Shown here one piece after another: positions 9,849-20,104 of a stretch of DNA of 43,047 bases. The stretch comes from Marinobacter sp. AC-23 (GTDB lineage: Bacteria > Pseudomonadota > Gammaproteobacteria > Pseudomonadales > Oleiphilaceae), in NCBI RefSeq assembly GCF_001858325.1, contig NZ_MBPP01000017.1, forward strand, positions 1 to 43,047, in the 5' to 3' direction. Position numbers and translations under genes: made by a program. The notes under the pieces were generated by a model that was not told the DNA's origin, ran no database searches, and saw only the letters and a program-made list of their open reading frames with translations. Position 1 is the first letter of the stretch. Each line of letters begins with the position of its first letter.

Positions 9849-10970
9849 ATGGAATTCGAAAAGCTGCTTCGTTTGATGGTAGAAAAAGGAGGTTCAGATC
9901 TCTTTATTACGGCCGGTGTGCCGCCTAGCATGAAAGTGAATGGGAAGGTTCTGCCGGTCACTAAAAATGCGTTAACACCGGAGCAGACGAGGGAGTTTGT
10001 GTATGGCTCGATGAACGATAAGCAAAGAGCCGAGTTTGACGAGTCCCATGAGTGCAACTTCGCTATAAGCGCCCGAGGTATTGGCCGTTTCAGGGTGAGT
10101 GCGTTCTTCCAGCGCAACCTGTGCGGCATGGTGTTGCGGCGGATTGAAGTGAAGATTCCCCAGATTGATGATCTTGCGCTGCCAGAAATTGTGAAAGAGC
10201 TGGCCATGACCAAGCGTGGTCTGATTATGTTTGTGGGGGCGACCGGCACCGGTAAATCGACGTCTCTGGCCGCCATGCTTGGGCATCGGAACCGCAACAG
10301 CAGGGGCCACATTATTTCCATCGAAGACCCCATTGAGTTTGTGCACCAGCACCAAGGCTGCATTGTGACGCAACGAGAAGTGGGAATTGACACCTCAAGC
10401 TTTGAGGTGGCGCTGAAAAATACGCTGCGCCAAGCGCCGGACGTTATTCTTATTGGCGAGGTGCGTACTCGCCAAACCATGGAGTATTCGGTTCAGTTTG
10501 CCGAAACAGGCCACCTTTGCCTAGCAACACTGCACGCTAACAACGCTAACCAGGCGCTGGATCGAATTATCCAGTTTTTCCCGCCGGAGCAGCACAACCA
10601 AATCTGGATGGACTTGTCCCTTAACCTTAGGGCAATTGTGGCTCAACAATTGATCCCGACTCCCGATGGAAAAGGCCGCAAGGCTGTTATTGAGGTTTTG
10701 ATCAACACGCCACTGGTGGCGGATTTGATTCGCAAGGGAGAGGTTCATAAGCTCAAGGAGCTGATGTCCAAATCCAATGAGTCTGGTATGCGCACGTTCG
10801 ATCAGGCTTTGTATGAACTGTACGCCGAAGGCTCTATTACCTACGAGGATGCGCTGGCCCATGCGGATTCTGCTAACGACCTGAGATTAATGATAAAACT
10901 AGGTACGGATGCCCAAGGGGCGGATAAGCTTTCGTCCTCTGTCGACAAGCTGACGATTCAGGACGACTAA
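9849..10970 (+). CDS. pilU: PilU twitching-motility ATPase
   Basis: 373 aa PilT/PilU-type secretion ATPase. It begins MEFEKLLRLMVEKGGSDLF. Walker A is GATGTGKST and Walker B is ILIGEVRTRQT. The TGHLCLATLHANN His box and the typical extra C-terminal tail of PilU beyond the PilT length are present. PilU assists PilT during pilus retraction against load. It lies about 55 bases downstream of pilT, probably in one operon. Confidence 0.95.
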   Translation: MEFEKLLRLMVEKGGSDLFITAGVPPSMKVNGKVLPVTKNALTPEQTREFVYGSMNDKQRAEFDESHECNFAISARGIGRFRVSAFFQRNLCGMVLRRIEVKIPQIDDLALPEIVKELAMTKRGLIMFVGATGTGKSTSLAAMLGHRNRNSRGHIISIEDPIEFVHQHQGCIVTQREVGIDTSSFEVALKNTLRQAPDVILIGEVRTRQTMEYSVQFAETGHLCLATLHANNANQALDRIIQFFPPEQHNQIWMDLSLNLRAIVAQQLIPTPDGKGRKAVIEVLINTPLVADLIRKGEVHKLKELMSKSNESGMRTFDQALYELYAEGSITYEDALAHADSANDLRLMIKLGTDAQGADKLSSSVDKLTIQDD

Positions 10971-11094
10971 CGAGGCGAGGGCCGACTAAAGCTATAAACC
11001 GTTAGTCTTTTGAATTAGTAGTTTTAGCATTTGAGGCCGATAGTCACTGATGCGTATACTCCGCCACAAAATACAAATTGGAGATGCCGCTGTT

Positions 11095-12510
11095 ATGAAA
11101 TCCACACTGCTTACCCGTGCTGTTCGGCTGGCCACGTTGGCTGCAGTCGCTGCCCCTGCCAGCGTTTTTGCTGGTGGTTTTTCCCTGAATGAGCAAAGTG
11201 CGAGTGCCATGGGCGTTGCTAACGCCGGTGCTGCTGCGAATCCGGAGAATGCGACCACGGTATTGTTTAACCCGGCAGGCATGAGCCAATTAAAGGGTAC
11301 AAATATCTCTTTTGGCGCGGCCGTTCTTGATATTGATGCTAAGGCTAAGCGTGCCAGTGCAACAGATACATTGGGCAGCCCTGTTATGGGTAGTACTGGT
11401 GGAGATATCGCGGATCCTGCAATTTTGCCAAATATTTATGTGACTCATGAGGTCAATGATTCAATTGATGTAGGCTTCGGTATTCATGCGCCTTATGGCT
11501 TGGCAGCTGACTATGATAATGACTTCAAAGGTCGCTTCTTCGCGGATAAAACAGAGCTAACAGTTATTTCGTTCACACCCTCTGTTGCCGTCAACAATGG
11601 CAAAGGGCTGTCTATGGGCGTAGGCGTGAACATAATGCGCGCGGAAGGGCGTTTGTCGAAGTATCAGGATATTCGTGGAGCACTGGCTCAGCAGGTTGGT
11701 CCTGCTCAGGCTGGCCCCTTGGCTGACGCCTACGAGGCGCAGTTCGGGGCGCCTTACGCTGATATAGAGGGTGACGATATTGCGGTAACTTTCCGTGTCG
11801 GTTTCTTGTATGAGATGTCTGACCGAACCCAGTTTGGTCTAACTGCGCAAACGGGTACCGAATTTGACCTGAAAGGGGATATCGAAATCAGCAGCTTTCC
11901 CGTGCCCAGCGCGCAGTCGCCAATTGGCTTGGCGCCGGAAACACTGACCGAGGATGTTCGTGTACCTTTGGCCATACCTGAGAGCATTACTGCAGGTGCG
12001 CGGCATCGGTTGACCGATTCGGTTACGCTGCTGGCAGGGGCCACTTATTCTCGCTGGAGTCGTTTTGAAGAGTTAGATATATATAGCCGTGAAAATGGTG
12101 GTGAAGTCTCTAGTATGGTAGGTGACCCTATCACCCATGTTACCGAGAAGTGGAAAAACACCTGGCAGTTCAATGTTGGTTCTATCTGGCAGGTAACCCC
12201 AGAATGGGCGCTGAAAGCAGGTTATGCTTGGGATGAGTCTCCAGTTGATAACTACCTGACGGCTCGAATTCCATCGAGCGACCGGCATTGGTTGACGTTA
12301 GGAGGGCAGTGGAAGAGTGCGAACAACGGATGGGCTGTTGACGCTGCCGTGGGCACGTTGATATTTACTGACGATCCGAAGGTAAATGAATTCTCCTATC
12401 AGCACGATGCGCCGACACAGCAAGATCCCTCAGCTGGCGCGTCTAATTACAAAGGCGAATACGAACTAAGCGCCTGGAGCGCTTCCGTCCAAGTCAGCAA
12501 AGCCTTCTAA
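11095..12510 (+). CDS. OmpP1/FadL/TodX-family outer-membrane transporter
   Basis: About 471 aa from ATG 11095, chosen because GGAG lies 11 bases upstream and a signal peptide (ending ASVFA-GGF) begins there. The mature N-terminus GGFSLNEQSASAMG and the NPAGM motif are hallmarks of FadL-type 14-stranded barrels that import long-chain fatty acids or hydrocarbons. It ends in the aromatic C-terminal residue (KAF) expected of outer-membrane barrels. The substrate cannot be told from sequence. Confidence 0.92.
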   Translation: MKSTLLTRAVRLATLAAVAAPASVFAGGFSLNEQSASAMGVANAGAAANPENATTVLFNPAGMSQLKGTNISFGAAVLDIDAKAKRASATDTLGSPVMGSTGGDIADPAILPNIYVTHEVNDSIDVGFGIHAPYGLAADYDNDFKGRFFADKTELTVISFTPSVAVNNGKGLSMGVGVNIMRAEGRLSKYQDIRGALAQQVGPAQAGPLADAYEAQFGAPYADIEGDDIAVTFRVGFLYEMSDRTQFGLTAQTGTEFDLKGDIEISSFPVPSAQSPIGLAPETLTEDVRVPLAIPESITAGARHRLTDSVTLLAGATYSRWSRFEELDIYSRENGGEVSSMVGDPITHVTEKWKNTWQFNVGSIWQVTPEWALKAGYAWDESPVDNYLTARIPSSDRHWLTLGGQWKSANNGWAVDAAVGTLIFTDDPKVNEFSYQHDAPTQQDPSAGASNYKGEYELSAWSASVQVSKAF

Positions 12511-12535
12511 ACAACGGTTCAGCTAGCTTGCAGCA

Positions 12536-12570
12536 AAAACGCCCGGTTGAGTTCGCTCACCGGGCGTTTT
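12536..12570. terminator. Bidirectional terminator with UUCG loop
   Basis: The arms AAAACGCCCGG and CCGGGCGTTTT flank an inner TGAG-TTCG-CTCA helix with one bulged T. The T-rich tail on the plus strand and the A-run before it serve both directions. It lies between the convergent FadL-type gene and polA. Confidence 0.92.
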
Positions 12571-12573
12571 TGT

Positions 12574-15318
12574 TTAGTGTGCCTGGTCCCAGTTGTCACC
12601 CACGCCAGCTTCCACCAACAGCGGCACTGCCAATTTCGCCGCACCAGACATACGCTTGATCAGCCCTTCACGAATCTCGTCAACGGCGTCTTCCTTCACT
12701 TCAAGAATCAGTTCGTCGTGCACCTGCATGGTCATACGAGCGGTGTCAGGGTGCTCTGTGAGCAGCCAGTCTTCCACATCAATCATCGCCAGCTTGATGA
12801 TGTCTGCGGCTGTACCCTGCATGGGTGCGTTGATGGCGGTGCGTTCGGCGGCCTGCTGCAGTTGTTTGTTGCGAGCGTTGATTTCCGGCAGGTACAGGCG
12901 GCGGCCAAATAAGGTTTCAACAAACCCGTCTTCGTGGGCTTGTTTGCGGATGTTGTCCATGTACTGCAAAACGCCTGGATAACGCTCGAAATAACGGTCT
13001 ATGTATTGTTGGGCCACTTTGCGCGCCACATCCAGTTGGCGGGCCAGCCCAAACGCAGACATGCCATAAATCAGACCGAAATTGATGGCCTTGGCACTGC
13101 GACGTTGATCACTGTTCACATCGCCCAATGCCACGCCGAAGACCTCTGCCGCTGTCGCTTTGTGGATGTCTTCGCTGTTCTCGAAGGCTGTCAGCAGCCC
13201 TTTGTCACCAGATAGATGGGCCATGATTCGCAGTTCAATCTGCGAGTAGTCTGCCGCCAGAAGCTTGTAGCCTTTCTCTGCAATAAAAGCCTGGCGGATG
13301 CGGCGGCCCTGTTCGGTGCGAATAGGGATATTCTGCAGGTTGGGCTCCGACGAAGACAGCCGCCCAGTAGCCGTTACCGCCTGATGGTACGAGGTGTGAA
13401 CTCGCCCTGTGCGGTGGTGAATCAGCTCTGGCAGCGTGTCGGTGTATGTGGACTTGAGTTTGCTCAGGCTTCGGTGTTCCAGAATCAGTCTGGGCAACTC
13501 GTACTCGTGGGCCAGCTCCTGCAACACAGGTTCCGCGGTAGACGGTGCACCTTTTGGGGTTTTTTTGATCACTGGGAGGCCCATTTTCTCGTAGAAAATA
13601 GCCTGCAATTGTTTGGGCGAGGCCAGGTTGAAGTTTTCGCCGGCCACCTCGTGGGCGTCCTTTTCCAACTCGGCCATTCGCTCTGCCAACTCTTGGCTGT
13701 GCTGTCGCAGCGTGCTTGCGTTGATCAGGGTGCCACGCTGTTCCATACGAGACAGTACCGGCACCAGCGGCAAGTCTATGTCCTCATAAACCGCTTGCAG
13801 CTTGCCAGTATTTGCCAGTTGCGGGCGTATGGCCTGGTGCAGGCGCAAGGTTATATCCGCGTCCTCCGCTGCATAAGGGCCAGCCTTTTCCAGGTCGAGT
13901 TGGTTAAACGTAAGCTGTTTAGCGCCTTTACCGGCAATGGACTCGAAGGTGATGGTTTCTTCTCCCAGATAATTCCGGGCCAGGGTGTCCATGTCGTGGC
14001 GAGACGACACTGAATTCAGCACGTAAGACTCCACCATGGTGTCTTCGGCGATGCCTTCCAGGCAGATGTCGTGATTGGCCAGCACGTTTTTGTCGTACTT
14101 CAGGTTCTGGCCAACTTTCTTAAGTTTCGGGTCTTCCAGCAAAGGTTTGAGCTGGGCTAGCACCTGTTCGCGGTCAAGCTGCTCCGGCGCGCCCATGTAG
14201 TCATGACCAAAAGGCACATAAGCGGCTTCGCCCACCTCAATGGCAAAAGACACGCCTACAACTTCCGCGCTCATATAGCGTAGGCTTGTGGTTTCGGTAT
14301 CGAAGGCGAACAGTTCGGATTTCTTAAGCCTTTCTACCCATGCATCCAGATCCTTTTGCTGGGTGACTACGCTGTAGCGCTTTTCTGTTGGGGCTGGCGC
14401 CTTATTGCTGCCAGTTGCAGTGGCTGGGTTTTCGCTGGCCGCGGGTGCGTTCGATGCTTTTGCTTCCAGTTCCGCTGTCCAACCCCGTAATTCATACTCC
14501 CGGAACAGCTCCAGCAGTTCCTCATCTTTCTGCTCACGCTCCTGCAAGTCTTCCAGGCCAAACGCCAATGCCACATCCATTTTGATGGTGGCCAGCTCTC
14601 GGCTCAGGGGTAGGGTATCAGTGGCTTCGCGCAGGTATTCGCCAATTTTACCTTTAATTTCATCTGCATGCTGAAGCAGATTGTCGATGCTGTCATAGGC
14701 TTGCAGCCACTTTACCGCGGTTTTAGGGCCGCATTTGTTGACGCCAGGAATGTTATCCACTTTGTCGCCAACCAAGGCTAGGTAGTCAATGATCTGCTCA
14801 GGGCTTACGCCAAACTTCTCTTTCACCCCATCCCGGTCCATTGCGGTATCTGTCATGGTGTTGATCAGGGTTACATGGTCGCTGACCAGCTGGGCCATGT
14901 CTTTGTCGCCGGTTGAAACCACTACATCAATGCCTTTGCTGGTCGCCTCATTTGCCAGCGTGCCAATTACATCGTCTGCTTCCACTCCGCTTACGATCAG
15001 TAGCGGCAGCCCCATGGCTTTCACTATCTGGTGAATGGGCTCAATCTGCACGGCCAGATCTTCCGGCATAGGCGGGCGGTTGGCCTTATACTCTTCATAA
15101 AGGTCGTGACGGAAGGTTTTGCCCTTGGCATCAAAAACCACAACCACCTTTGAGCCCGGAAAATCCTGGTCCAGGCGACGGATCATCGCGATCACGCCTT
15201 TGATGGCCCCGGTGGGCTGGTTCTTGCTGGTGATCAGTGGTGGAAGTGCATGATATGCACGGAATAAATAGGACGAACCGTCCACAAGTACCACAGGTGG
15301 GGTCTTTTGTTCAGTCAT
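12574..15318 (-). CDS. polA: DNA polymerase I
   Basis: 914 aa from ATG 15318 (MTEQKTPPVVLVDGSSYLFRAYHALPP). All three domains are present. The N-terminal 5'-3' exonuclease carries YKANRPPMPEDL. The 3'-5' proofreading domain keeps its DxE (FAFDTETTSL). The family A polymerase has LLAADYSQIELR, RRSAKAINFGLIYG and the MQVHDELILEV motif. It functions in Okazaki fragment processing and repair. polA adjacent to a DUF2782 gene is also the Pseudomonas arrangement. Confidence 0.97.
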   Translation of the reverse strand: MTEQKTPPVVLVDGSSYLFRAYHALPPLITSKNQPTGAIKGVIAMIRRLDQDFPGSKVVVVFDAKGKTFRHDLYEEYKANRPPMPEDLAVQIEPIHQIVKAMGLPLLIVSGVEADDVIGTLANEATSKGIDVVVSTGDKDMAQLVSDHVTLINTMTDTAMDRDGVKEKFGVSPEQIIDYLALVGDKVDNIPGVNKCGPKTAVKWLQAYDSIDNLLQHADEIKGKIGEYLREATDTLPLSRELATIKMDVALAFGLEDLQEREQKDEELLELFREYELRGWTAELEAKASNAPAASENPATATGSNKAPAPTEKRYSVVTQQKDLDAWVERLKKSELFAFDTETTSLRYMSAEVVGVSFAIEVGEAAYVPFGHDYMGAPEQLDREQVLAQLKPLLEDPKLKKVGQNLKYDKNVLANHDICLEGIAEDTMVESYVLNSVSSRHDMDTLARNYLGEETITFESIAGKGAKQLTFNQLDLEKAGPYAAEDADITLRLHQAIRPQLANTGKLQAVYEDIDLPLVPVLSRMEQRGTLINASTLRQHSQELAERMAELEKDAHEVAGENFNLASPKQLQAIFYEKMGLPVIKKTPKGAPSTAEPVLQELAHEYELPRLILEHRSLSKLKSTYTDTLPELIHHRTGRVHTSYHQAVTATGRLSSSEPNLQNIPIRTEQGRRIRQAFIAEKGYKLLAADYSQIELRIMAHLSGDKGLLTAFENSEDIHKATAAEVFGVALGDVNSDQRRSAKAINFGLIYGMSAFGLARQLDVARKVAQQYIDRYFERYPGVLQYMDNIRKQAHEDGFVETLFGRRLYLPEINARNKQLQQAAERTAINAPMQGTAADIIKLAMIDVEDWLLTEHPDTARMTMQVHDELILEVKEDAVDEIREGLIKRMSGAAKLAVPLLVEAGVGDNWDQAH

Positions 15319-15405
15319 GTCAAAACGGATCCGAATTCTGATTGAAGCGTGGGTTGGCTTATGCAACTCTGTACTTAATTTGATAAGCAAAAGGGTATCA
15401 CGAAA

Positions 15406-15742
15406 ATGAAACGAATCGCCTGTTCCGCAATTCTACTTGCCTGGGGTATTGGCGCTGTTTCGGCACAAGAGAGCGGTGCTCTGGATAACGCCGTTGTAGA
15501 AACACCTCGCGCGCCAGTGGTGGTTTCAGATTACCAGCATCCAGTGGTGGCCCACAAATTGTTATCCGGCCCGGGGATGGGGAGGTTTTCTACGAGTATC
15601 GGGTAAACGGACAGCTCATGGAGATAAAAGTGGTGCCCGACGTTGGCAGTGAGTACTACCTGGTGCCCGCCGATGGGGGTGGCTGGATACGGGAAGCGGA
15701 CTCCGGCATGTTGGTGCCTAGCTGGGTTTTGTTCCGCTGGTA
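15406..15742 (+). CDS. DUF2782 secreted protein, frameshifted
   Basis: It starts at ATG 15406 with a short signal peptide (ends VSA-QES). The frame breaks at the GGGG run 15573-15576; five Gs would give SGPGDGEVFYEYRVNGQLME and continue to the stop at 15742, about 112 aa. The C-terminal half (MEIKVVPDVGSEYYLVP, then WIREADSG and VPSWVLFRW) is typical of DUF2782, a small proteobacterial family of unknown function next to polA. The lesion lies in a homopolymer, so error is likely. Confidence 0.85.
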
Positions 15743-15753
15743 GCTCGCCCTGC

Positions 15754-16254
15754 TTAAATCAGGTTGACCATAACGGAGGCTGAACGCTTGCTTTCCAGTC
15801 CGTCTGCATCAATTGTTGTAATTGCAAATTCGTAAGCGCCTGGCGGCAAGTCGTTAAGTGGCTGGCTTGTGCGGCTTGGGCTATCGACAGGAATCACGTT
15901 GAAGTGATTTTCATGTCGTAAGCGGTAGTAAATGCGGAACCCGGCAATGTGTCCAGGTTTTAGTGCAGAGCCATCCTCCCGTGTTTGTGGCGCGCTCCAG
16001 CTCAATTCTTTTGGGGGCGCAGACGTTCGCTCTTCTGCCACAGAATTGCTGGCGGTTTTTTGCTGGCCAAGTGTTTCGAGTAACCCGCCTGCGGCTTTGT
16101 CGAGCCGATTGTTTGCCAGCTCCGAAGCCCGGAAAGTCGACGAGTGGTTGGCTCTGTCATCTTCCTGGCAGCCGGTTAGCAGCGCTAACGTTGATATCAA
16201 AACAATAATTGGCAGGCCGGCAAACAGGTTAAGCCTTTCTGCAGGGGTGAGCAT
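15754..16254 (-). CDS. Lipoprotein with a fibronectin type III-like domain
   Basis: 166 aa. A hydrophobic N-terminus ends in the lipobox LLTG-C (Cys near residue 29), so it is probably a lipoprotein. The C-terminal 85 residues (from PPKELSWSAP, through GFRIYYR, to PPGAYEFAITTIDADGLES) have the Trp/Tyr pattern of an FnIII fold. Function unknown. It converges with the DUF2782 gene. Confidence 0.8.
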   Translation of the reverse strand: MLTPAERLNLFAGLPIIVLISTLALLTGCQEDDRANHSSTFRASELANNRLDKAAGGLLETLGQQKTASNSVAEERTSAPPKELSWSAPQTREDGSALKPGHIAGFRIYYRLRHENHFNVIPVDSPSRTSQPLNDLPPGAYEFAITTIDADGLESKRSASVMVNLI

Positions 16255-16615
16255 CGGTAGTGGGGGGGGCTCTTCATAAAAATCTCTTTGGAGCTCTCGC
16301 GTTAGGACTGATTTTGCGCAGTCTCTTTTTTACCCGGATTCGCACAACCGGAATAAAACGGGGAGACGGGCTACCGACACAGGCAGCATTATGCGGGTTG
16401 AGGAGTCTGTGACAAGTAACTGGTTCGTAAAATAACGTATATGTTTACGATCAAAGCTTCTGTTTTTAGTATGAACATTCTAATTTTTAACCGTAACCTT
16501 AGTTACACAATCAACGAAAGGCGTTCACCTTCGCACTGATCACAAGCCCAAGGCTTAGATTAGAAGCAGTAAGGGCGAAGGCCGAGATAGCTTCAGTAAA
16601 CTAAGGAGAAGTGAT
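16255..16615. other. 361-base intergenic region, no gene
   Basis: This region separates two divergent genes and should hold both promoters. Short inverted repeats are visible: GTAAC-CTTA-GTTAC near 16493-16506 and CGTAAA...TTTACG near 16427-16449. A weak GACTG...CAGTC hairpin followed by six Ts lies near 16308-16331. TAAGGAG precedes the next start codon. I see no tRNA and no conserved ORF. Confidence 0.5.
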
Positions 16616-17020
16616 ATGGGTAAACTTAAGACTTATCAGGAACAGCTTCAGGAAATCGTAGAAAAAGGCATCAATGCGGCTGAAGAGCAGCAAAAGAAAC
16701 TGGCTGCCAAGCCGTTCGAGTACGCTGAAAAGCTGGAATCTGGCGCGCGGGAATACAGCGTTGAAAACCTGCGCAACCGTTACTACGGCTACAGCGACGG
16801 TCTTTTTAGCCAGCTGCGTAACCTGAACAGCCGTTTTGGCAACTTTGCCGCCGATCTCGTAGCAAAGCTTGAGAAAGAAGCAGTCGAAGGCGCAGACGCC
16901 GTTTCTGAAGCCGCAGACGATCTGTCTGATGCCGCTCAGGACGTCAAGAAGTCTGCAGAAGCCAAGAAGCCAGCTGCTCGCAAGACAACTGCGAAGAAAA
17001 AGACAACTGCTTCAGCCTGA
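16616..17020 (+). CDS. Phasin-like protein with Lys/Ala-rich histone-like tail
   Basis: 134 aa. Residues 1-85 are amphipathic and helical with spaced aromatics (NRYYGYSDGLFSQLRNLNSR), like phasins that coat polyhydroxyalkanoate granules. The last 30 residues (KKSAEAKKPAARKTTAKKK) form a Lys/Ala/Pro tail like those of PhaF and histone H1-like proteins, which can bind DNA. It has a strong ribosome site (AGGAG) and its own terminator, so it is probably an abundant monocistronic product. The phasin call is from pattern only. No PHA synthase is in the window. Confidence 0.6.
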   Translation: MGKLKTYQEQLQEIVEKGINAAEEQQKKLAAKPFEYAEKLESGAREYSVENLRNRYYGYSDGLFSQLRNLNSRFGNFAADLVAKLEKEAVEGADAVSEAADDLSDAAQDVKKSAEAKKPAARKTTAKKKTTASA

Positions 17021-17066
17021 TTTATAGGTAAGCCGTTGAGTTAGCAGGCAGTTTGTGCTGACAAAT

Positions 17067-17102
17067 AAAAGGGGCGCCAGCTTAAACAGTGGCGCCCCTT
17101 TT
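17067..17102 (+). terminator. Rho-independent terminator after phasin-like gene
   Basis: Perfect 13-bp arms AAAAGGGGCGCCA (17067-17079) and TGGCGCCCCTTTT (17090-17102) with a 10-base loop. The A/T ends make it usable from both sides, which also suits the convergent DUF4124 gene. Confidence 0.9.
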
Positions 17103-17148
17103 GGGTTCGGTCAGCAGCAACATTTTAAGGTTGTGACGCTGCAGGAAA

Positions 17149-17802
17149 TCAATCTGTGGTTTTAGTTGCGTCTAGCGACAGAGTGCGAGTTTCTCCGGTG
17201 ACTTTTTCGAGGCGCTTTATGTCCTTCTCAAAAGCCTGCTTCAAAGAGTCTATTTCTTGAGCTTGCCAAGCAATTTCTCTCTCAATATCACGGATCTGGG
17301 ATTCAAGACGGTATATTTTACTGAGGGTTGCGTCGGGTATTTTTTGGCCATTGCGCTCCATATCGGCTGCGCGGCTTTGTTCGCTGTCTAGCTGGCTTGA
17401 GATAACAGAGATATTGCCCCGCTTGAGCTGAATTAGCCCTTGCAGCTCACCCAGTTTACGGTGCATGGCTTTTATAGCTTGATCGGGGTGGCTGAAGCGT
17501 TTCAGTAGTCGGGCGTCTTTCTCGCGCTGAAGAGTGAGCTCATGCTGGCGCTGCTTTTCTGCTTCGCGAGCGGCAATCTCAGCCTCCGTTGGCGCGGGAG
17601 GAATTGTTTCGGTCACGCGACCGTTTGAATTGAGGATGTCGTAGCCGCGCTTGGTGGCTTGTTGAGGAATGGTGTTGCTGATTACGAGCTGGCCTTGTTC
17701 GTCCGTGTAGCGGTACATGCCAGCTTCGGCCTGGGTTGTTATGCCCAGTGTCAGCAAGAGGGCAGAGGCAGTGGCTGAAAATACGGTCAGGCGCTTGTGC
17801 AT
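17149..17802 (-). CDS. DUF4124 periplasmic coiled-coil protein
   Basis: 217 aa. A signal peptide (ends AEA-GMYRY) is followed at once by the DUF4124 motif MYRYTDEQGQLVISNTIP. Charged heptad-rich segments then predict a long coiled coil (residues 75-200). Function unknown. It starts four bases after the pyrE stop, so it is translated from the pyrE transcript. Confidence 0.82.
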   Translation of the reverse strand: MHKRLTVFSATASALLLTLGITTQAEAGMYRYTDEQGQLVISNTIPQQATKRGYDILNSNGRVTETIPPAPTEAEIAAREAEKQRQHELTLQREKDARLLKRFSHPDQAIKAMHRKLGELQGLIQLKRGNISVISSQLDSEQSRAADMERNGQKIPDATLSKIYRLESQIRDIEREIAWQAQEIDSLKQAFEKDIKRLEKVTGETRTLSLDATKTTD

Positions 17803-17805
17803 CAG

Positions 17806-18444
17806 TCAGACTCCGTAGCGTTCCCGGTAGCTGGCTACCTTCGCGGCGTGGCCAGAAAACTCGGGGTTGGTCTTAAGATAGTCTAAAACCTGTTCCAGGC
17901 GGATGATACTCACCACCGGAATACCAAATTCGCTTTCTACTTCCTGTATTGCGGAGAGCTCGCCGTTGCCTCGCTCCTGTCTATCCAAGGCAATTAGGAC
18001 GCCAGCGGGTTCTGCTCCTGCGGCACGGATAAGGTCGATGGATTCGCGTATGGCCGTGCCAGCAGTAATAACATCATCAACGATGAGTACGTTACCCTGC
18101 AATGGGGCGCCCACAATATTACCGCCTTCGCCGTGCTCTTTCTTTTCTTTGCGGTTAAAGGCAAACGGTTTGCTTTTACCTTCTTGGGCCAAGGCCATGG
18201 CAGTCACGGTTGCCAACGGAATGCCCTTATAGGCAGGTCCGAATATGATGTCATAATCGAGGCCACTACGGTCGATGGCTGCAGCGTAGGCTTTGCTGAG
18301 CTGCAGCAGGTCGTCCCCGGTGTTAAACAGCCCAGCGTTAAAGAAATATGGGCTGGTGCGACCGGATTTTAGGGTAAAGTCACCAAAACGAAGTACGTTA
18401 CGGCGGATGGCAAATTCAATGAACTTTTGCTGATAGTCGTGCAT
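17806..18444 (-). CDS. pyrE: Orotate phosphoribosyltransferase
   Basis: 212 aa from ATG 18444 ([20 protein letters not shown]), the family's usual start; the upstream extension to 18498 is not conserved. It catalyses orotate + PRPP to OMP in pyrimidine synthesis. The substrate loop [13 protein letters not shown] and the PRPP motif [13 protein letters not shown] are intact. It is divergent from the Crc-like gene, as in Pseudomonas. Confidence 0.95.
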   Translation of the reverse strand: MHDYQQKFIEFAIRRNVLRFGDFTLKSGRTSPYFFNAGLFNTGDDLLQLSKAYAAAIDRSGLDYDIIFGPAYKGIPLATVTAMALAQEGKSKPFAFNRKEKKEHGEGGNIVGAPLQGNVLIVDDVITAGTAIRESIDLIRAAGAEPAGVLIALDRQERGNGELSAIQEVESEFGIPVVSIIRLEQVLDYLKTNPEFSGHAAKVASYRERYGV

Positions 18445-18525
18445 GGCAAGGCTTCTGGCGGGTGTGGATCTTTTAATAACGCGTAAAAACGGTATCATAC
18501 ACTCAAACCGAATCAGGGAACACGT

Positions 18526-19330
18526 ATGCGGGTAGTATCAATCAGCGTCAACGGTCTTGCTCAGGCTGTTGATAAAGGTTTCTTCGACTGGCTGGCCGAG
18601 CAGGACGCAGACGTTGTTTGTGTTCAGGATCACCGTATGCGCGCCTATGAGATTGAAGACCAAAATCTCATTCCTGAAGGGTACGAGGCGTATTTCATAG
18701 ATGGCGAAAACAATGAGGATGGCGGCGTGGGCATTTACACGCGGCATTTCCCCAAGGCCATCATGTACGGTTTCGCCAATGAGCAGGCAGATCGTGAGGG
18801 GCGCTTTATTCAGGCGGATTTCGATAAGGTTTCTGTGGCCTCTGTGCTGGCACCTGCGCGCTTGGGCGTGAGGAGGGGCTGATCAGTGAAAACGACCTGA
18901 CGGTGCTCGACCATAAAGATGACTTTATGGATGGGTTTGGCTTGCACATGCAAAAAACCTGCGTAAGCGTCGGCAGTTTATTTTTGGTGCGAATTTACAG
19001 AGTGCGCACCATGTAACGGATGCCAGTCCTTTGTATCACAAGGTGGATTTTTCGGGGTTTTTGCCCCACGAGCGGGCCTGGCTTGACCGGTTGTTTGATG
19101 AGATGGGCTGTGTGGATGCGTTCCGTGATATCAATAAGCAGAGCAATCAGTTTACCTGGTGGCCTGAGCAGACAGAGGGTTCCCGGAAGAATGCGGGTAT
19201 TCGGGTAGATTATCAGCTGATGACGCCGGGCATTCGCAAAACCATTCAGGATGGTTGGATTGATAGCACCACCCGTTTTTCAGATCATGCTCCGGTAATT
19301 ATGGATTACGATATAGAAATCGGTTTCTAA
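18526..19330 (+). CDS. crc: Crc-like exonuclease III-family protein, two frameshifts
   Basis: The rebuilt protein is about 268 aa. Its start [15 protein letters not shown] and end [15 protein letters not shown]...[12 protein letters not shown] follow Pseudomonas Crc, the partner of Hfq in catabolite repression, and the pyrE-crc-rph-yicC order agrees. The usual ExoIII catalytic QE(T)K is QDHR here, with Asp for Glu, as in Crc. Two single-base deletions break it. One is near 18855 (an added T restores [16 protein letters not shown]). The other is near 18959 (an added C restores [16 protein letters not shown]). It could instead be labelled xthA-like; nuclease activity is doubtful. Confidence 0.85.
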
Positions 19331-19387
19331 TTATCTGGGGAAACGCCGGTGTGATGGCGATTCCCCGGACTTCGGAATTGGCTACTC

Positions 19388-20104
19388 TTAGCTTTCTAGC
19401 GCTTCTTTCTGCAGTACGAACAACTTTTCTATGCCTTGCTTGGCCAGTTTCAGCATGCTGTCTAGCTCTTCCTGAGCAAACGGCGCACCCTCTGCCGTTC
19501 CCTGAATTTCGATAAAACCGCCTTGGTCGGTCATGATCACGTTCATGTCCGTTTCGGCTTCGGAATCTTCCGGGTAGTCCAAGTCGGCCACGGGTGTGCC
19601 TTTGTAAACGCCCACAGACATTGCTGCGACCATTTGCTTCAGCGGTGATTTCTTCAGGCGCTTTTCTGCGACCAAATAGTTCAGTGCGTCTACCAATGCA
19701 ACGCAACCGCCGGTGATGGCAGCAGTGCGGGTGCCGCCGTCTGCCTGGATAACGTCGCAGTCGATGGTGATGCTGTGTTCGCCCAGGGCGTCCAGGTCTA
19801 CAGCGGCACGCAGGGAGCGACCGATTAGGCGCTGGATTTCGACGGTGCGACCGCCCTGTTTGCCACGGGCTGCTTCGCGGCCCATGCGGCTGCCGGTTGA
19901 GCGGGGCAGCATGCCGTATTCTGCGGTGATCCAGCCCTTGCCCTGGCCGCGCAGGAACGGCGGTACTTTGTTTTCTACGGAGGCGGTACAGATCACTTTG
20001 GTGTTACCGAATTCCACCAGTACAGAGCCTTCAGCGTGGCAGGTGTAATTACGGGTAATGCGAATATCTCTGGGTTGTTCGGGCGTTCTGCCACTTGGAC
20101 GCAT
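19388..20104 (-). CDS. rph: Ribonuclease PH
   Basis: 238 aa, full length. It is a phosphorolytic 3'-5' exoribonuclease that trims tRNA 3' ends. It begins [16 protein letters not shown]. The [21 protein letters not shown] segment (here [12 protein letters not shown]), [19 protein letters not shown] and [21 protein letters not shown] motifs are present. It is divergent from yicC. The 211-base gap 20105-20315 holds the two promoters and nothing else I recognise. Confidence 0.96.
   Translation of the reverse strand: MRPSGRTPEQPRDIRITRNYTCHAEGSVLVEFGNTKVICTASVENKVPPFLRGQGKGWITAEYGMLPRSTGSRMGREAARGKQGGRTVEIQRLIGRSLRAAVDLDALGEHSITIDCDVIQADGGTRTAAITGGCVALVDALNYLVAEKRLKKSPLKQMVAAMSVGVYKGTPVADLDYPEDSEAETDMNVIMTDQGGFIEIQGTAEGAPFAQEELDSMLKLAKQGIEKLFVLQKEALES

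Noticed and set aside
16308..16331. Weak hairpin with T run in front of the phasin-like gene
   Set aside because: The stem is only five base pairs and no gene ends just before it on the plus strand, so I do not call it a terminator.
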